A stretch of 5,691 nt of DNA. Source: an uncultured Campylobacter sp. GTDB lineage: Bacteria; Campylobacterota; Campylobacteria; Campylobacterales; Campylobacteraceae. The notes under the pieces are model-generated. The model did not search any database, had not been told where the DNA came from, and saw nothing but the letters and a program-made list of their open reading frames with translations. Of this stretch, positions 1 to 5,691 are shown one piece after another (position 1 is the stretch's first letter; each line of letters starts with the position of its first letter). The position numbers were made by a program, and so were the translations under genes. The DNA lies in NCBI RefSeq assembly GCF_937890585.1, contig NZ_CALACG010000060.1:1-5691 (forward strand), given 5' to 3'.

Positions 1-839
1 GCTCAAAAGATGAAAAGATAAAAGAGCTGGAAAACAACGTCACACAAACTAGTCAAATGCTCCTTTCTAAGCAAACCGAGCTAGAAGCTCAAAAAAGAAC
101 GCTAAAGATCGACATGCAAAACTACGAAATTTTGCGCCAGCAGATAAATATGCTGCAAAAAAAGATAGTCGATACCTCGCTACTTCTAAGTGACGGTAAC
201 AAAAGTGGTGCAAAAAATGTGCTAAGCCTGCAAAATGAGTTAGAAAACGCAAGGCAAAAGCTAAACGAGAGCAACAAGACGATAGAGAGGCTAAATTCAA
301 AGATAAATGAGCTAAGCTCAACCACTCACAAAGGTGGTGGCGGCAGCGTAAATGCCCAGATAGTCGAGCTACAAAAGGATATCGAGCAAAATTTAAACAG
401 ACAAGACGAGCTTGAAAATGAAAATGTAAATTTAAAAAATATCTTGCAAGCCACAACCAAGCCAGAAACGCCAACAAAGCTTGTCCTCATCTCAACTCTT
501 GAGTGCGACGATATGGACGCAAAGGACAAGGTGAGCGTCATGTGTAAAAACAGAGTGAGCGAGTTTTTGCAGAGATTTAACTCAAACTATATGTATGAGA
601 TCATCCCGATCGTCGATAAGAAAAATATCGTCATCCCAACAAATGTCGCTCAAAGCATCAAAAAAGACGACCTTGGCAAGCTAAACAACTACGTAAACTA
701 CGGCGTTGGCAAAGAGCGTGCAAAAGCAGCTGCTGAGCTTATAAAAGAGGAATTTGGCGACTTTGCAAGGATCAGCTTTAGCTCAGAAGTGATCGTAAGA
801 GAGGTCTCGCGCGGCTTTATCATCAAGGTGTATAGATGA
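1..839 (+). CDS. Coiled-coil protein with small C-terminal alpha/beta domain (5' end outside window)
   Basis: The reading frame is open from the left edge (first full codon at 3), so this is the C-terminal 278 residues of a longer protein; the ATG at 57 lies inside the coiled coil and is probably not the true start. About the first 150 visible residues are heptad-like, rich in Leu, Gln, Asn, Glu and Lys, as in a long coiled coil. A Gly-Gly-Gly-Gly-Ser stretch (333-347) interrupts it. The last 120 residues (from about 477) have alternating strands and helices: a strand ending near YEIIPIVD, a helix with GVGKERAKAAAELI, and a terminal strand GFIIKVYR. This layout faintly resembles an OmpA-type peptidoglycan-binding domain, but the usual GHTD-like motif is not recognisable. 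The stop overlaps the next start in ATGA. I do not recognise the family; role unknown, possibly envelope-associated or a scaffold. The coding call is secure, the function is not. Confidence 0.85.
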   Translation, partial: SKDEKIKELENNVTQTSQMLLSKQTELEAQKRTLKIDMQNYEILRQQINMLQKKIVDTSLLLSDGNKSGAKNVLSLQNELENARQKLNESNKTIERLNSKINELSSTTHKGGGGSVNAQIVELQKDIEQNLNRQDELENENVNLKNILQATTKPETPTKLVLISTLECDDMDAKDKVSVMCKNRVSEFLQRFNSNYMYEIIPIVDKKNIVIPTNVAQSIKKDDLGKLNNYVNYGVGKERAKAAAELIKEEFGDFARISFSSEVIVREVSRGFIIKVYR

Positions 840-1543
840 TCTTAGCTCAGCTTAGTAGCGGCTATCGCTACAACAGTGACACGCTCGTGCTCTATGACTT
901 TATAAGATCAAATTTGCAAAATTTCTCAGGTAGGGTCTTAGACGTGGGAGCAGGGTGCGGGATACTCGGGCTTTTGCTTAAGCGCGACTATAAAAATGCA
1001 AGCCTAAATTCGCTTGATATTTTGCAGATAAATGGCGAAATTTCTAAATTTAATGCTTACCAAAATGGCCTTGAGATGGAGTTTATAAACGCTGACTTTG
1101 CAAATTTCAAAGATGGCGAGAAATTTGATCTTATAGTTTCAAATCCGCCGTTTTATCACGACGGAGCAAAGCAGAGCGAGGACGAGCACATCAGGGTTAG
1201 TAGATATGTAAGCTCGCTAAATTTAAAGGACTTTATAAGAGGCATAAGCCTAAATTTAAAGCCGCACAAAAGGGCGTTTTTTTGCTATGCGCCTGATGAT
1301 TTGGGGGAGATTGTGAGTTATTTAAAGGAGTTTAAGCTAAACTTAGTGTGCTTAAAATTTATCCATACAAAAGCTGACAAGCCTGCAAATTTGGCTCTTT
1401 TTGAGGTGAGAAATAACTCAAATTCAAAGCTAAAAGTCTTGCCGCCTTTGGTGATGAGCGAAAATGGCTCGCACACGAAAGAGGCATTAGAAATTTTTAA
1501 AAAAGCTGATACAAACAGCACGGACTACGTGGGACAAGCATGA
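836..1543 (+). CDS. TrmN6/YfiC-like SAM-dependent methyltransferase, probable tRNA1(Val) (adenine37-N6)-methyltransferase
   Basis: This is a class I Rossmann-fold methyltransferase of 235 residues, close to the size of E. coli TrmN6 (YfiC), which methylates N6 of A37 in tRNA1(Val). Motif I is VLDVGAGCGILGL (residues 34-46). An acidic residue at D61 would bind the SAM ribose, and NADF (85-88) fits motif III. NPPFY (103-107) is the [N/D]PP[Y/F] motif of amino-methyltransferases acting on adenine, cytosine or glutamine. The N-terminal SGYRYNSDTLVLYDF resembles the conserved start of the YfiC family, which supports the chosen ATG; AAGGTG at 825-830 is a fair ribosome binding site. The start overlaps the upstream stop by 4 bases. 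The enzyme class is firm. The exact tRNA substrate is inferred from family resemblance and remembered synteny with C. jejuni Cj0495; a different RNA or protein substrate is possible. Confidence 0.88.
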   Translation: MILAQLSSGYRYNSDTLVLYDFIRSNLQNFSGRVLDVGAGCGILGLLLKRDYKNASLNSLDILQINGEISKFNAYQNGLEMEFINADFANFKDGEKFDLIVSNPPFYHDGAKQSEDEHIRVSRYVSSLNLKDFIRGISLNLKPHKRAFFCYAPDDLGEIVSYLKEFKLNLVCLKFIHTKADKPANLALFEVRNNSNSKLKVLPPLVMSENGSHTKEALEIFKKADTNSTDYVGQA

Positions 1544-1905
1544 GAAAAGATGGCTTTAGTTATGAGTTTGACCCAAGTTGCTGCGAGAGCTGTGGCGGCA
1601 AGTGCTGCACTGGCGAGAGCGGCTATATCTGGATAGATGAGGGCGAAATTTCAAAATTTTGCGCCGCTTTTGGTATGTCAAGAGATGAGTTTGAGAGCAA
1701 ATTTCTAATAAAAGTGGGCGTTAGGCGCAGCATAAGAGAAAAGGCCTATGAAGAAGGCTTTGCGTGCATATTTTTTGATGAAAATAACAAAAACTGCTCG
1801 GTCTATGAGCTAAGGCCGCAGCAGTGCAGGACCTTCCCGTTTTGGGATCATTTTAAGAAAAATTTAAAGGAGCTAAAAGCAGAATGCGTTGGCGTAAAAT
1901 TTTAA
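1540..1905 (+). CDS. YkgJ family Cys-cluster protein (putative zinc/iron-binding)
   Basis: This is a small protein of 121 residues with the family's cysteine pattern. An N-terminal cluster has C14, C15, C18, C22 and C23, including C-x2-C-x3-C-C, and a second group has C76, C86 and C96 within YELRPQQCRTFPFW. The family (Pfam YkgJ/CxxCxxCC) is thought to bind zinc or an iron-sulfur cluster; it is often labelled Fe-S oxidoreductase without biochemical proof. There is no signal peptide, so it is probably cytoplasmic. C41 and C116 are additional cysteines. The ATG overlaps the methyltransferase stop in ATGA and has only a weak GGGA at 1531-1534 ahead of it, so translation is probably coupled. In C. 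jejuni the equivalent, from memory, is Cj0496 at the same place between the methyltransferase and the TPR protein. The family call is strong; the metal and biological role are unknown. Confidence 0.87.
   Translation: MRKDGFSYEFDPSCCESCGGKCCTGESGYIWIDEGEISKFCAAFGMSRDEFESKFLIKVGVRRSIREKAYEEGFACIFFDENNKNCSVYELRPQQCRTFPFWDHFKKNLKELKAECVGVKF
1866..1872 (+). promoter_or_regulatory. Ribosome binding site inside the YkgJ gene, for the TPR protein
   Basis: AAAGGAG lies 11 bases ahead of the ATG at 1884, within the end of the upstream coding sequence. It supports starting the TPR protein at 1884, with a 22-base overlap. That start also gives a complete signal peptide. Confidence 0.6.
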
Positions 1906-3149
1906 TAATTTTCATAAGCATATTTTTTGCCTCGCCACTGCTCTATGCTGATGATAACAAAAGTGTAAATTTACGCCTTATGCAAGCTTTGATCTCGCAA
2001 GATAACGGCGATATAAACGCTAGCATTCAGACCTATCTGGGGCTTTTTAAAGAGACAAATCAAAAAACCTATCTAAAAGAGGCGATCAAGCTCGCATTTG
2101 CCGCGAAAAATGAAAATTTAGAAGCGCTTATGGCTGAGGGCGAGAAGAGCTTAAAAGACGATAGTGATTTTATCAGGATCAAGGTTGCAAATTTAGTCAA
2201 TCTATCTAAGCTAAACGAGGCAAAAGAGCTGATGCAAGAGCTTGCCACAAAAGAGCCAAACGCCCAAAATTTGCTCATGCTTGGCACCATTTGCATGATG
2301 CAAAATGATACGGTAACAGCGCTAAAATACTTTGAAGAGGCATATTCGCTAAAGCCTGAAGAGGAGAATTTACTCCGCATCGTTGATATCCTTTTAAACC
2401 GCATGGATAATGTAAAAGATGCGACAAAATACCTCGAGAAATTCCGTGAGGAGCAGGGCTGCACTCAAAAAACATGCGAGCTTTTAGCTGAAATTTACTC
2501 TCAGCAAAGAAATTTCCCAAAGGTGATCGAGCTTTTTGAAGAGATCTATGACATCACTCACGATACCACTTATCTTGATAAGATCGTGCAGTACTTTATC
2601 TACGACAAAAATTACAAAGCGGCTATTGAAATTTTGAAAAAATATGGCTACAACGACGCCACGCTTATGGATCTTTACGCTGCGACTGGAAATTTTGGCG
2701 ATGCGTATGTGCTTGCGGTTAAAATTTATAACGACAGCAGAGATCTAAATTTCTTAGCAAAGGCCGCTATCTACGAGTACGAGATGAGTAAAGAGAGCTT
2801 GGATGAGAAAAAGATAGCTGAGATATTGGATAAATTTGAAGCAAGCGTGCCAAAGCTTGAGAACGACGTCTTTTTTAACTACTATGGCTACTTGCTTATT
2901 GACCACGACATAGACCCAAGAAAGGGCGTGGAGATGGTGCAAAAAGCGCTAAATATATCGCCTGACTCGCCTTACTACGAGGACTCGCTAGCGTGGGGAT
3001 ACTTCAAGCTTGGCGAGTGCAAAAAGGCAAAGGGCATAATGTTGCATGCGATGAAAGATGTTGATTTTAAGGCTTCAAAAGAGGCAAAAGAGCACTTGCA
3101 CCTCATCGAGCGCTGCATAATAAATTTAAACAAAAGGCTTAAAAAATGA
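1884..3149 (+). CDS. Exported tetratricopeptide-repeat protein
   Basis: The product has 421 residues. It begins with a Sec signal peptide: basic MRWRK, hydrophobic core [10 protein letters not shown], and a likely signal peptidase I site after LYA (residue 22, before DDNK). No cysteine sits in a lipobox, so this copy should be a soluble periplasmic protein rather than a lipoprotein; the C. jejuni counterpart (Cj0497) is, as I recall, annotated as a lipoprotein. The rest is helical with TPR-like repeats, clearest at about 127-160 ([20 protein letters not shown]), 197-226, 328-361 (GYLLI then ALNISPDSP) and 362-392 ([20 protein letters not shown]). TPRs mediate protein-protein contacts. Cysteines 193 and 198, and 379 and 411, could form disulfides in the periplasm. 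The start overlaps the upstream gene by 22 bases and the stop overlaps trpC by 4. Architecture is confident; the partner and function are unknown. Confidence 0.88.
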   Translation: MRWRKILIIFISIFFASPLLYADDNKSVNLRLMQALISQDNGDINASIQTYLGLFKETNQKTYLKEAIKLAFAAKNENLEALMAEGEKSLKDDSDFIRIKVANLVNLSKLNEAKELMQELATKEPNAQNLLMLGTICMMQNDTVTALKYFEEAYSLKPEEENLLRIVDILLNRMDNVKDATKYLEKFREEQGCTQKTCELLAEIYSQQRNFPKVIELFEEIYDITHDTTYLDKIVQYFIYDKNYKAAIEILKKYGYNDATLMDLYAATGNFGDAYVLAVKIYNDSRDLNFLAKAAIYEYEMSKESLDEKKIAEILDKFEASVPKLENDVFFNYYGYLLIDHDIDPRKGVEMVQKALNISPDSPYYEDSLAWGYFKLGECKKAKGIMLHAMKDVDFKASKEAKEHLHLIERCIINLNKRLKK

Positions 3150-3931
3150 TACTTGATGAGATCATAAAAAAGACAAAAGATGATCTAGAAAAACGCAAGG
3201 CAGACTTTCCTATGGAGTGGCTAGGACGCTCGCTCGCATACAACCCATATGTGCCAAGAGACGTTTTAAAGGCACTTAGGGCAAGTGAAAATGAGCCTAT
3301 AAAGATCATAGCTGAGATAAAAAAAGCAAGCCCAAGCAAAGGCGTGATAAGAGAGGACTTTGAGCCGATAAAAATAGCGCAGGAGTACGAGCAGTACGCA
3401 AATGCTTTTAGCATCCTAACAGAGCCTCATTGGTTTAAGGGCGATATAGAGTACATCACGCAAGTTCGTCGCTACGCTTCAAGGCCGATCCTGCGAAAAG
3501 ACTTTATCGTTGATAAGTATCAAATTTTAGAAGCACTTGTTTATGGAGCGGACTTTATCCTACTCATTGCCAAGGCGCTAACTCAAAGCGAGCTAAAAGA
3601 GTTACTTGAGTACGCGCACCACTTAGGGCTTGAGGTCTTAGTAGAGACCCATGACGCGAGCGATGTGAAAAAGGCGATCTTTGCAGGAGCAAATATAATA
3701 GGGATAAATCATAGAAATTTAGATGATTTTACGATGGATATGAGCCTTTGCGAGAAGCTCGTGCCGCTTTTGCCAAATGGCAAGATAATAGTCGCTGAAA
3801 GCGGACTTTACGAGCATGAGCAGCTTCGCGAGCTAAGTAAGATCGGAGTCGATGCCTTCTTGATAGGAGAGCATTTTATGAGGCAAGATGATATAAAAAA
3901 TGCCGTTAAAAAGATAAAGGAGGGCGAGTGA
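3146..3931 (+). CDS. trpC: Indole-3-glycerol phosphate synthase
   Basis: TrpC converts carboxyphenylamino-deoxyribulose 5-phosphate to indole-3-glycerol phosphate in tryptophan synthesis, in the cytoplasm. The 261-residue length is normal for a monofunctional enzyme with no fused TrpF. The (beta/alpha)8 signature is intact: [10 protein letters not shown] carries E57 and K59; RKDF carries the catalytic lysine K118; VLVE has E167; GINHRNL has N188; VAESG has E218 and S219; and FLIGEHFMR is a phosphate-binding strand. These correspond to E51, K53, K110, E159, N180, E210 and S211 of the well-studied Sulfolobus enzyme, so I expect it to be active. The start ATG overlaps the TPR gene stop by 4 bases, with AAAAGG at 3132-3137 as binding site. 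No other trp gene is nearby; in C. jejuni, too, trpC (Cj0498) lies apart from the main trp operon. No attenuator or leader is visible, so it probably follows expression of the housekeeping operon. Confidence 0.97.
   Translation: MILDEIIKKTKDDLEKRKADFPMEWLGRSLAYNPYVPRDVLKALRASENEPIKIIAEIKKASPSKGVIREDFEPIKIAQEYEQYANAFSILTEPHWFKGDIEYITQVRRYASRPILRKDFIVDKYQILEALVYGADFILLIAKALTQSELKELLEYAHHLGLEVLVETHDASDVKKAIFAGANIIGINHRNLDDFTMDMSLCEKLVPLLPNGKIIVAESGLYEHEQLRELSKIGVDAFLIGEHFMRQDDIKNAVKKIKEGE
3916..3924 (+). promoter_or_regulatory. Strong ribosome binding site that decides the HIT protein start
   Basis: AAAGGAGGG lies in the last codons of trpC. It is 6 bases ahead of the ATG at 3931 but only 3 bases ahead of the in-frame GTG at 3928. 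Normal spacing therefore favours ATG 3931, giving a TGATG stop-start junction. Confidence 0.65.
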
Positions 3932-4416
3932 TGCAGCACCTTTGTGCCCCTTGGAGAAGCGAGTATTTCAGCGCAAAAAAAGATAGTTGTGTCTTTTGCG
4001 AGGTCATAAACTCAAAAGAGGACGACGAGAAAAATGGTGTGCTTTTTCGTGCTAAGCACTGCTTTGGGATAATGAATTTATACCCGTATTCGCCAGGACA
4101 CTTTATGATCATACCAAACCATCACACCGACAAGATCGAGGAGCTTGACGAGCAGACGTGGTTTGAGATGAGTAAATTTGTAAGGCTTGGGGTTGAAATT
4201 TTAAAGCGTGAGCTTCACGCTCAAGGCGTAAATATCGGTATGAATTTAGGCAAGGCAGCAGGTGCTGGCATAGCTGAGCACGTGCATTATCACCTTGTGC
4301 CAAGGTGGAGCGGGGATACAAATTTCATAACGACGATCGCCGATGTGAGAGTAAATGGCACGCCGTTTCATCCGCTTTTTGAAAAACTAAAAAAGGCTTT
4401 TAGTGGCGTTATATGA
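3931..4416 (+). CDS. HIT family nucleotide-binding protein (Ap4A phosphorylase/hydrolase-like)
   Basis: The product has 161 residues from the ATG at 3931; an in-frame GTG at 3928 would add one residue but sits too close to the ribosome binding site. The histidine triad is HVHYHLVPRW (H117, H119, H121). In HIT enzymes the middle histidine, H119 here, is the nucleophile that attacks the nucleotide alpha-phosphate. SPGHFMIIPNHH (54-65) and NIGMNLGKAAGAGIAEH are the other conserved blocks. C20-x2-C23 is the zinc-type pair seen in many bacterial HIT proteins. The N-terminal LCAPWRSEY resembles the PxR.xY start of the diadenosine tetraphosphate phosphorylase branch, suggesting an Ap4A-like substrate; a dinucleotide or AMP-lysine substrate of the Hint type is an alternative. 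The stop overlaps the next gene by 14 bases. The equivalent in C. jejuni is, from memory, Cj0499. The family is certain; the substrate is inferred. Confidence 0.93.
   Translation: MQHLCAPWRSEYFSAKKDSCVFCEVINSKEDDEKNGVLFRAKHCFGIMNLYPYSPGHFMIIPNHHTDKIEELDEQTWFEMSKFVRLGVEILKRELHAQGVNIGMNLGKAAGAGIAEHVHYHLVPRWSGDTNFITTIADVRVNGTPFHPLFEKLKKAFSGVI
4391..4396 (+). promoter_or_regulatory. Ribosome binding site supporting a GTG start for the selenouridine synthase
   Basis: AAAAGG lies 6 bases ahead of the GTG at 4403. No in-frame ATG occurs before the rhodanese domain is well under way, and the ATG at 4413 is out of frame. GTG 4403 is therefore the best start. Confidence 0.55.
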
Positions 4417-5410
4417 GCTTGATATAGAGCAGTGGCTGGAAAAAAAGGGCGAGTGCGAGCTCTTAATAGACGCTAGATCGCCGCATGAATATGCCTACTC
4501 GCACATAAAAGATGCGATAAATTTATACGCGCTAAACGACGCAGAGCACAAAGAGGTAGGCACGATTTATAAAAACGACAGAGCTCTAGCTAAGAGCCTT
4601 GGCGCAAAATATATCTGCAACAACCTGCAAAATATCATCGACGAGGTCTATAAAAGGGCTAAGGTCGGCTCTGCGATCGGTATCTACTGCGCAAAGGGCG
4701 GACTTAGATCAAGCTCGGTTGGCTTTGTGTTAAGCATGATTGGGTATAGGGTTTTTAGGCTAAATGGCGGCTACAAGGCATATAGAAACCATGTTTTGGA
4801 GTTTTTAGAGCGTCCTTTAAACACGAAATTTATCACTCTTTTTGGCAACACTGGCTGCTATAAAAGTAAGCTAATAAGGGCACTCACGCCATCAATTGAC
4901 CTTGAAGCGATGGCAAATCACCTAGGCTCAGTCTTTGGCGCGATAAATGGCCCACAGCCTAGCCAAAAGAGTTTTGAAGATGCGTTATTTGAGGAGCTTT
5001 CTGCGCTAAAAGATCAAATTTGCTTTATCGAGGGCGAGAGCAGAAGGATCGGCTCGCTAACACTTCCAAAAAGCCTTTATGAAGCGATGCGAAGCGGTGT
5101 TTGTGTTGAGATTAGTGCGAGCTTGGAAAATAGAATTTCTTGCATCACAAGCGACTATAAAAGCGTGGATAAGGCCTTTTTTGATGAGTGCATAAAGAAA
5201 ATTTCACCATTTATCGACAAAGAGGCCAGAGATGAGGCTGTAGCTAAATTTAACGAAAACGACATCGCCAAAGTGGCTGAAATTTTACTCACAAAATACT
5301 ACGACAAGGTCTATAAGAAAAATGAAAACATTAGCGTTTTTGTAAGCTCTGATGATCTTGACGAGGCGGTAAAAAAGCTAAATTTGATAAGGGCTGAGGC
5401 TAAAATTTAG
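4403..5410 (+). CDS. mnmH: tRNA 2-selenouridine synthase (rhodanese + P-loop domains)
   Basis: MnmH (SelU, YbbB) replaces sulfur by selenium in 2-thiouridine at the wobble position of Lys, Glu and Gln tRNAs, using selenophosphate from SelD, via a geranylated intermediate. The N-terminal rhodanese domain (about 1-135) has LIDARSPHEY, EVGTIYKND and YCAKGGLRS, with catalytic C96, followed by NGGYKAYR; all match E. coli MnmH blocks. The C-terminal P-loop domain has IDLEAMANH, a PQPSQKSFE block and ESRRIGS, again family-specific. Length 335 is slightly under the E. coli protein (about 364). Two deviations are clear. The Walker A is GNTGCYKS (148-155), with Tyr where the consensus G-x4-G-K-[ST] has Gly. 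The HRGS motif reads HLGS (173-176). Either the domain tolerates this or the P-loop step is altered. It starts with GTG, overlaps the HIT gene by 14 bases and is the last gene of the operon. The C. jejuni equivalent is, as I recall, Cj0500. Confidence 0.93.
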   Translation: MALYELDIEQWLEKKGECELLIDARSPHEYAYSHIKDAINLYALNDAEHKEVGTIYKNDRALAKSLGAKYICNNLQNIIDEVYKRAKVGSAIGIYCAKGGLRSSSVGFVLSMIGYRVFRLNGGYKAYRNHVLEFLERPLNTKFITLFGNTGCYKSKLIRALTPSIDLEAMANHLGSVFGAINGPQPSQKSFEDALFEELSALKDQICFIEGESRRIGSLTLPKSLYEAMRSGVCVEISASLENRISCITSDYKSVDKAFFDECIKKISPFIDKEARDEAVAKFNENDIAKVAEILLTKYYDKVYKKNENISVFVSSDDLDEAVKKLNLIRAEAKI

Positions 5411-5471
5411 CGGACTTCTGACTTGTTTTTTAATTTGACTTTTTTGGTCGTTAAATTTTGGATTATTCTAG

Positions 5472-5525
5472 GTTAAATTTGCTTTTAAATTTAAAAATTG
5501 CTAGCTCAAATTTGCTCTTAAGCTT
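5472..5525. repeat. Imperfect 21-base direct repeat
   Basis: Copies at 5472-5492 and 5505-5525 share 16 of 21 bases, centred on AAATTTGCT. They start 33 bases apart. The common AAATTT word accounts for part of the likeness, so this could be a decayed duplication or simple sequence bias. Confidence 0.35.
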
Positions 5526-5544
5526 AAAATAGACCTCTTTTGCA

Positions 5545-5575
5545 CTTAAATAAAACTTAGTTTAAGGCTATTTTT
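5545..5575 (+). terminator. Very weak terminator candidate for the operon
   Basis: CTTAAA (5545-5550) and TTTAAG (5561-5566) can form a 6-pair stem with a 10-base loop, followed by GCTATTTTT. The stem is almost all A-T pairs, so it is a poor intrinsic terminator. I found no better hairpin between the last stop and the convergent reading frame. Confidence 0.15.
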
Positions 5576-5597
5576 ATCTATAACTTCAATTTTTTTC

Positions 5598-5690
5598 TTA
5601 TTTTTGTAAATTTTTACTCAAATTTGCGCTAAAAAACATCAAACCAGCAGCTAAATTTGGCTTGCTGGGAAATTTGGCTGCCACCCACTC
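5598..5690 (-). CDS. Probable C-terminal end of a convergent gene (start outside window)
   Basis: On the minus strand a frame is open from the right edge (codon at 5690-5688) for 30 residues and ends at a TAA (5600-5598). It reads EWVAAKFPSKPNLAAG and then continues to NLSKNLQK. The other two minus-strand frames hit stops sooner. GC content rises from about 25% left of 5598 to about 45% right of 5630, as expected on entering a gene, and a Lys-rich tail is a plausible C-terminus. The fragment is too short to assign a family. Such a short open frame can also occur by chance, so confidence is moderate. Confidence 0.42.
   Translation of the reverse strand, partial: EWVAAKFPSKPNLAAGLMFFSANLSKNLQK
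5653..5679. repeat. Short direct repeat AAATTTGGCT
   Basis: The same 10 bases occur at 5653-5662 and 5670-5679, 17 bases apart, and CCAGCA (5644-5649) is complementary to TGCTGG (5663-5668). Both lie inside the probable convergent gene end, and a coding explanation is enough. Confidence 0.35.
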
Positions 5691-5691
5691 C

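Larger units (their letters stand above)
5411..5597. other. AT-rich non-coding gap between convergent genes
   Basis: This stretch is about 25% GC by hand count, against roughly 40% in the genes. It holds T-runs at 5426-5431 and 5440-5446, three GACTT words (5413, 5420, 5437), the AT palindromes at 5483-5496 and 5518-5527, and several AAATTT words. I see no convincing start codon with a ribosome binding site on either strand, no tRNA, and no GC-rich hairpin. Confidence 0.6.

Noticed and set aside
67..477. 136-codon open frame on the minus strand opposite the coiled-coil gene
   Set aside because: It lies wholly opposite a well-supported coding frame, has an odd Cys/His/Leu/Arg/Ala-rich composition and no domain, and arises from the Leu/Lys/Glu-rich codons of the coiled coil.
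2069..2464. 131-codon open frame on the minus strand opposite the TPR gene
   Set aside because: The Ser/Phe-rich translation is typical of the antisense of Lys/Glu-rich genes in this genome, and no ribosome binding site or motif supports it.
3928..3930. GTG as start of the HIT protein
   Set aside because: It is only 3 bases from the strong AAAGGAGGG, while the ATG at 3931 has normal spacing and is the commoner start codon.
5483..5496. 14-base perfect palindrome TTTTAAATTTAAAA as an operator or terminator
   Set aside because: It is all A and T in a very AT-rich stretch with no loop for a hairpin and no promoter beside it. Chance and the AAATTT bias explain it.
5450..5560. Minus-strand open run of about 33 codons with KLKSKFEL / KFKSKFNL repeats
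   Set aside because: It has no in-frame start codon with a binding site, and its repetitiveness follows from AAATTT words. It sits in the 25% GC gap, so it is at most a gene relic.
5644..5668. CCAGCA...TGCTGG inverted repeat as a terminator
   Set aside because: It has a 6-pair stem with a 13-base loop and no following T-run on either strand, and it lies within a probable coding end.
1..5691. Mobile element, CRISPR array, tRNA or phage gene
   Set aside because: I found no regular repeat-spacer pattern, transposase or integrase motif, terminal inverted repeats or cloverleaf on either strand; the coding space is filled by housekeeping genes.

Overview
The window looks like a stretch of Campylobacter chromosome. 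This rests on moderate AT richness, very frequent AAATTT words, lysine- and phenylalanine-rich proteins and, above all, gene order. The run tRNA1(Val)-type methyltransferase, YkgJ-type Cys-cluster protein, exported TPR protein, trpC, HIT protein, selenouridine synthase matches, from memory, the Cj0495-Cj0500 block of C. jejuni. Protein details and the AAATTT density suggest a C. concisus/C. curvus-like species rather than C. jejuni. This is inference, not a database match.

Layout: positions 1-5410 hold seven plus-strand genes with no intergenic gap. Every junction overlaps, by 4, 4, 22, 4, 1 and 14 bases in order, so the block is very probably one transcript with coupled translation. The first gene enters from the left edge and encodes a coiled-coil protein with a small alpha/beta C-terminal domain. 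It is followed by a TrmN6-like SAM methyltransferase, a YkgJ-type Cys-cluster protein, a Sec-exported TPR protein, TrpC (indole-3-glycerol phosphate synthase), a HIT nucleotide-binding protein and an MnmH/SelU tRNA 2-selenouridine synthase. Two of the seven are likely tRNA modification enzymes. TrpC is an orphan here, with no other trp gene beside it. The genes do not form an obvious single pathway and look like a housekeeping operon.

Positions 5411-5597 are about 25% GC by hand count and non-coding, with AAATTT-containing imperfect repeats and only a very weak terminator candidate. From about 5598 to the right edge the GC rises to about 45%, and a minus-strand reading frame stays open to the edge. 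This is probably the C-terminal end of a convergent gene.

I see no mobile element, CRISPR array, RNA gene or clear defence or novel multi-gene system. The points most worth checking are the abnormal P-loop and HRGS-type motif of the selenouridine synthase, the roughly tenfold excess of the palindrome AAATTT, and the nature of the first protein's C-terminal domain.
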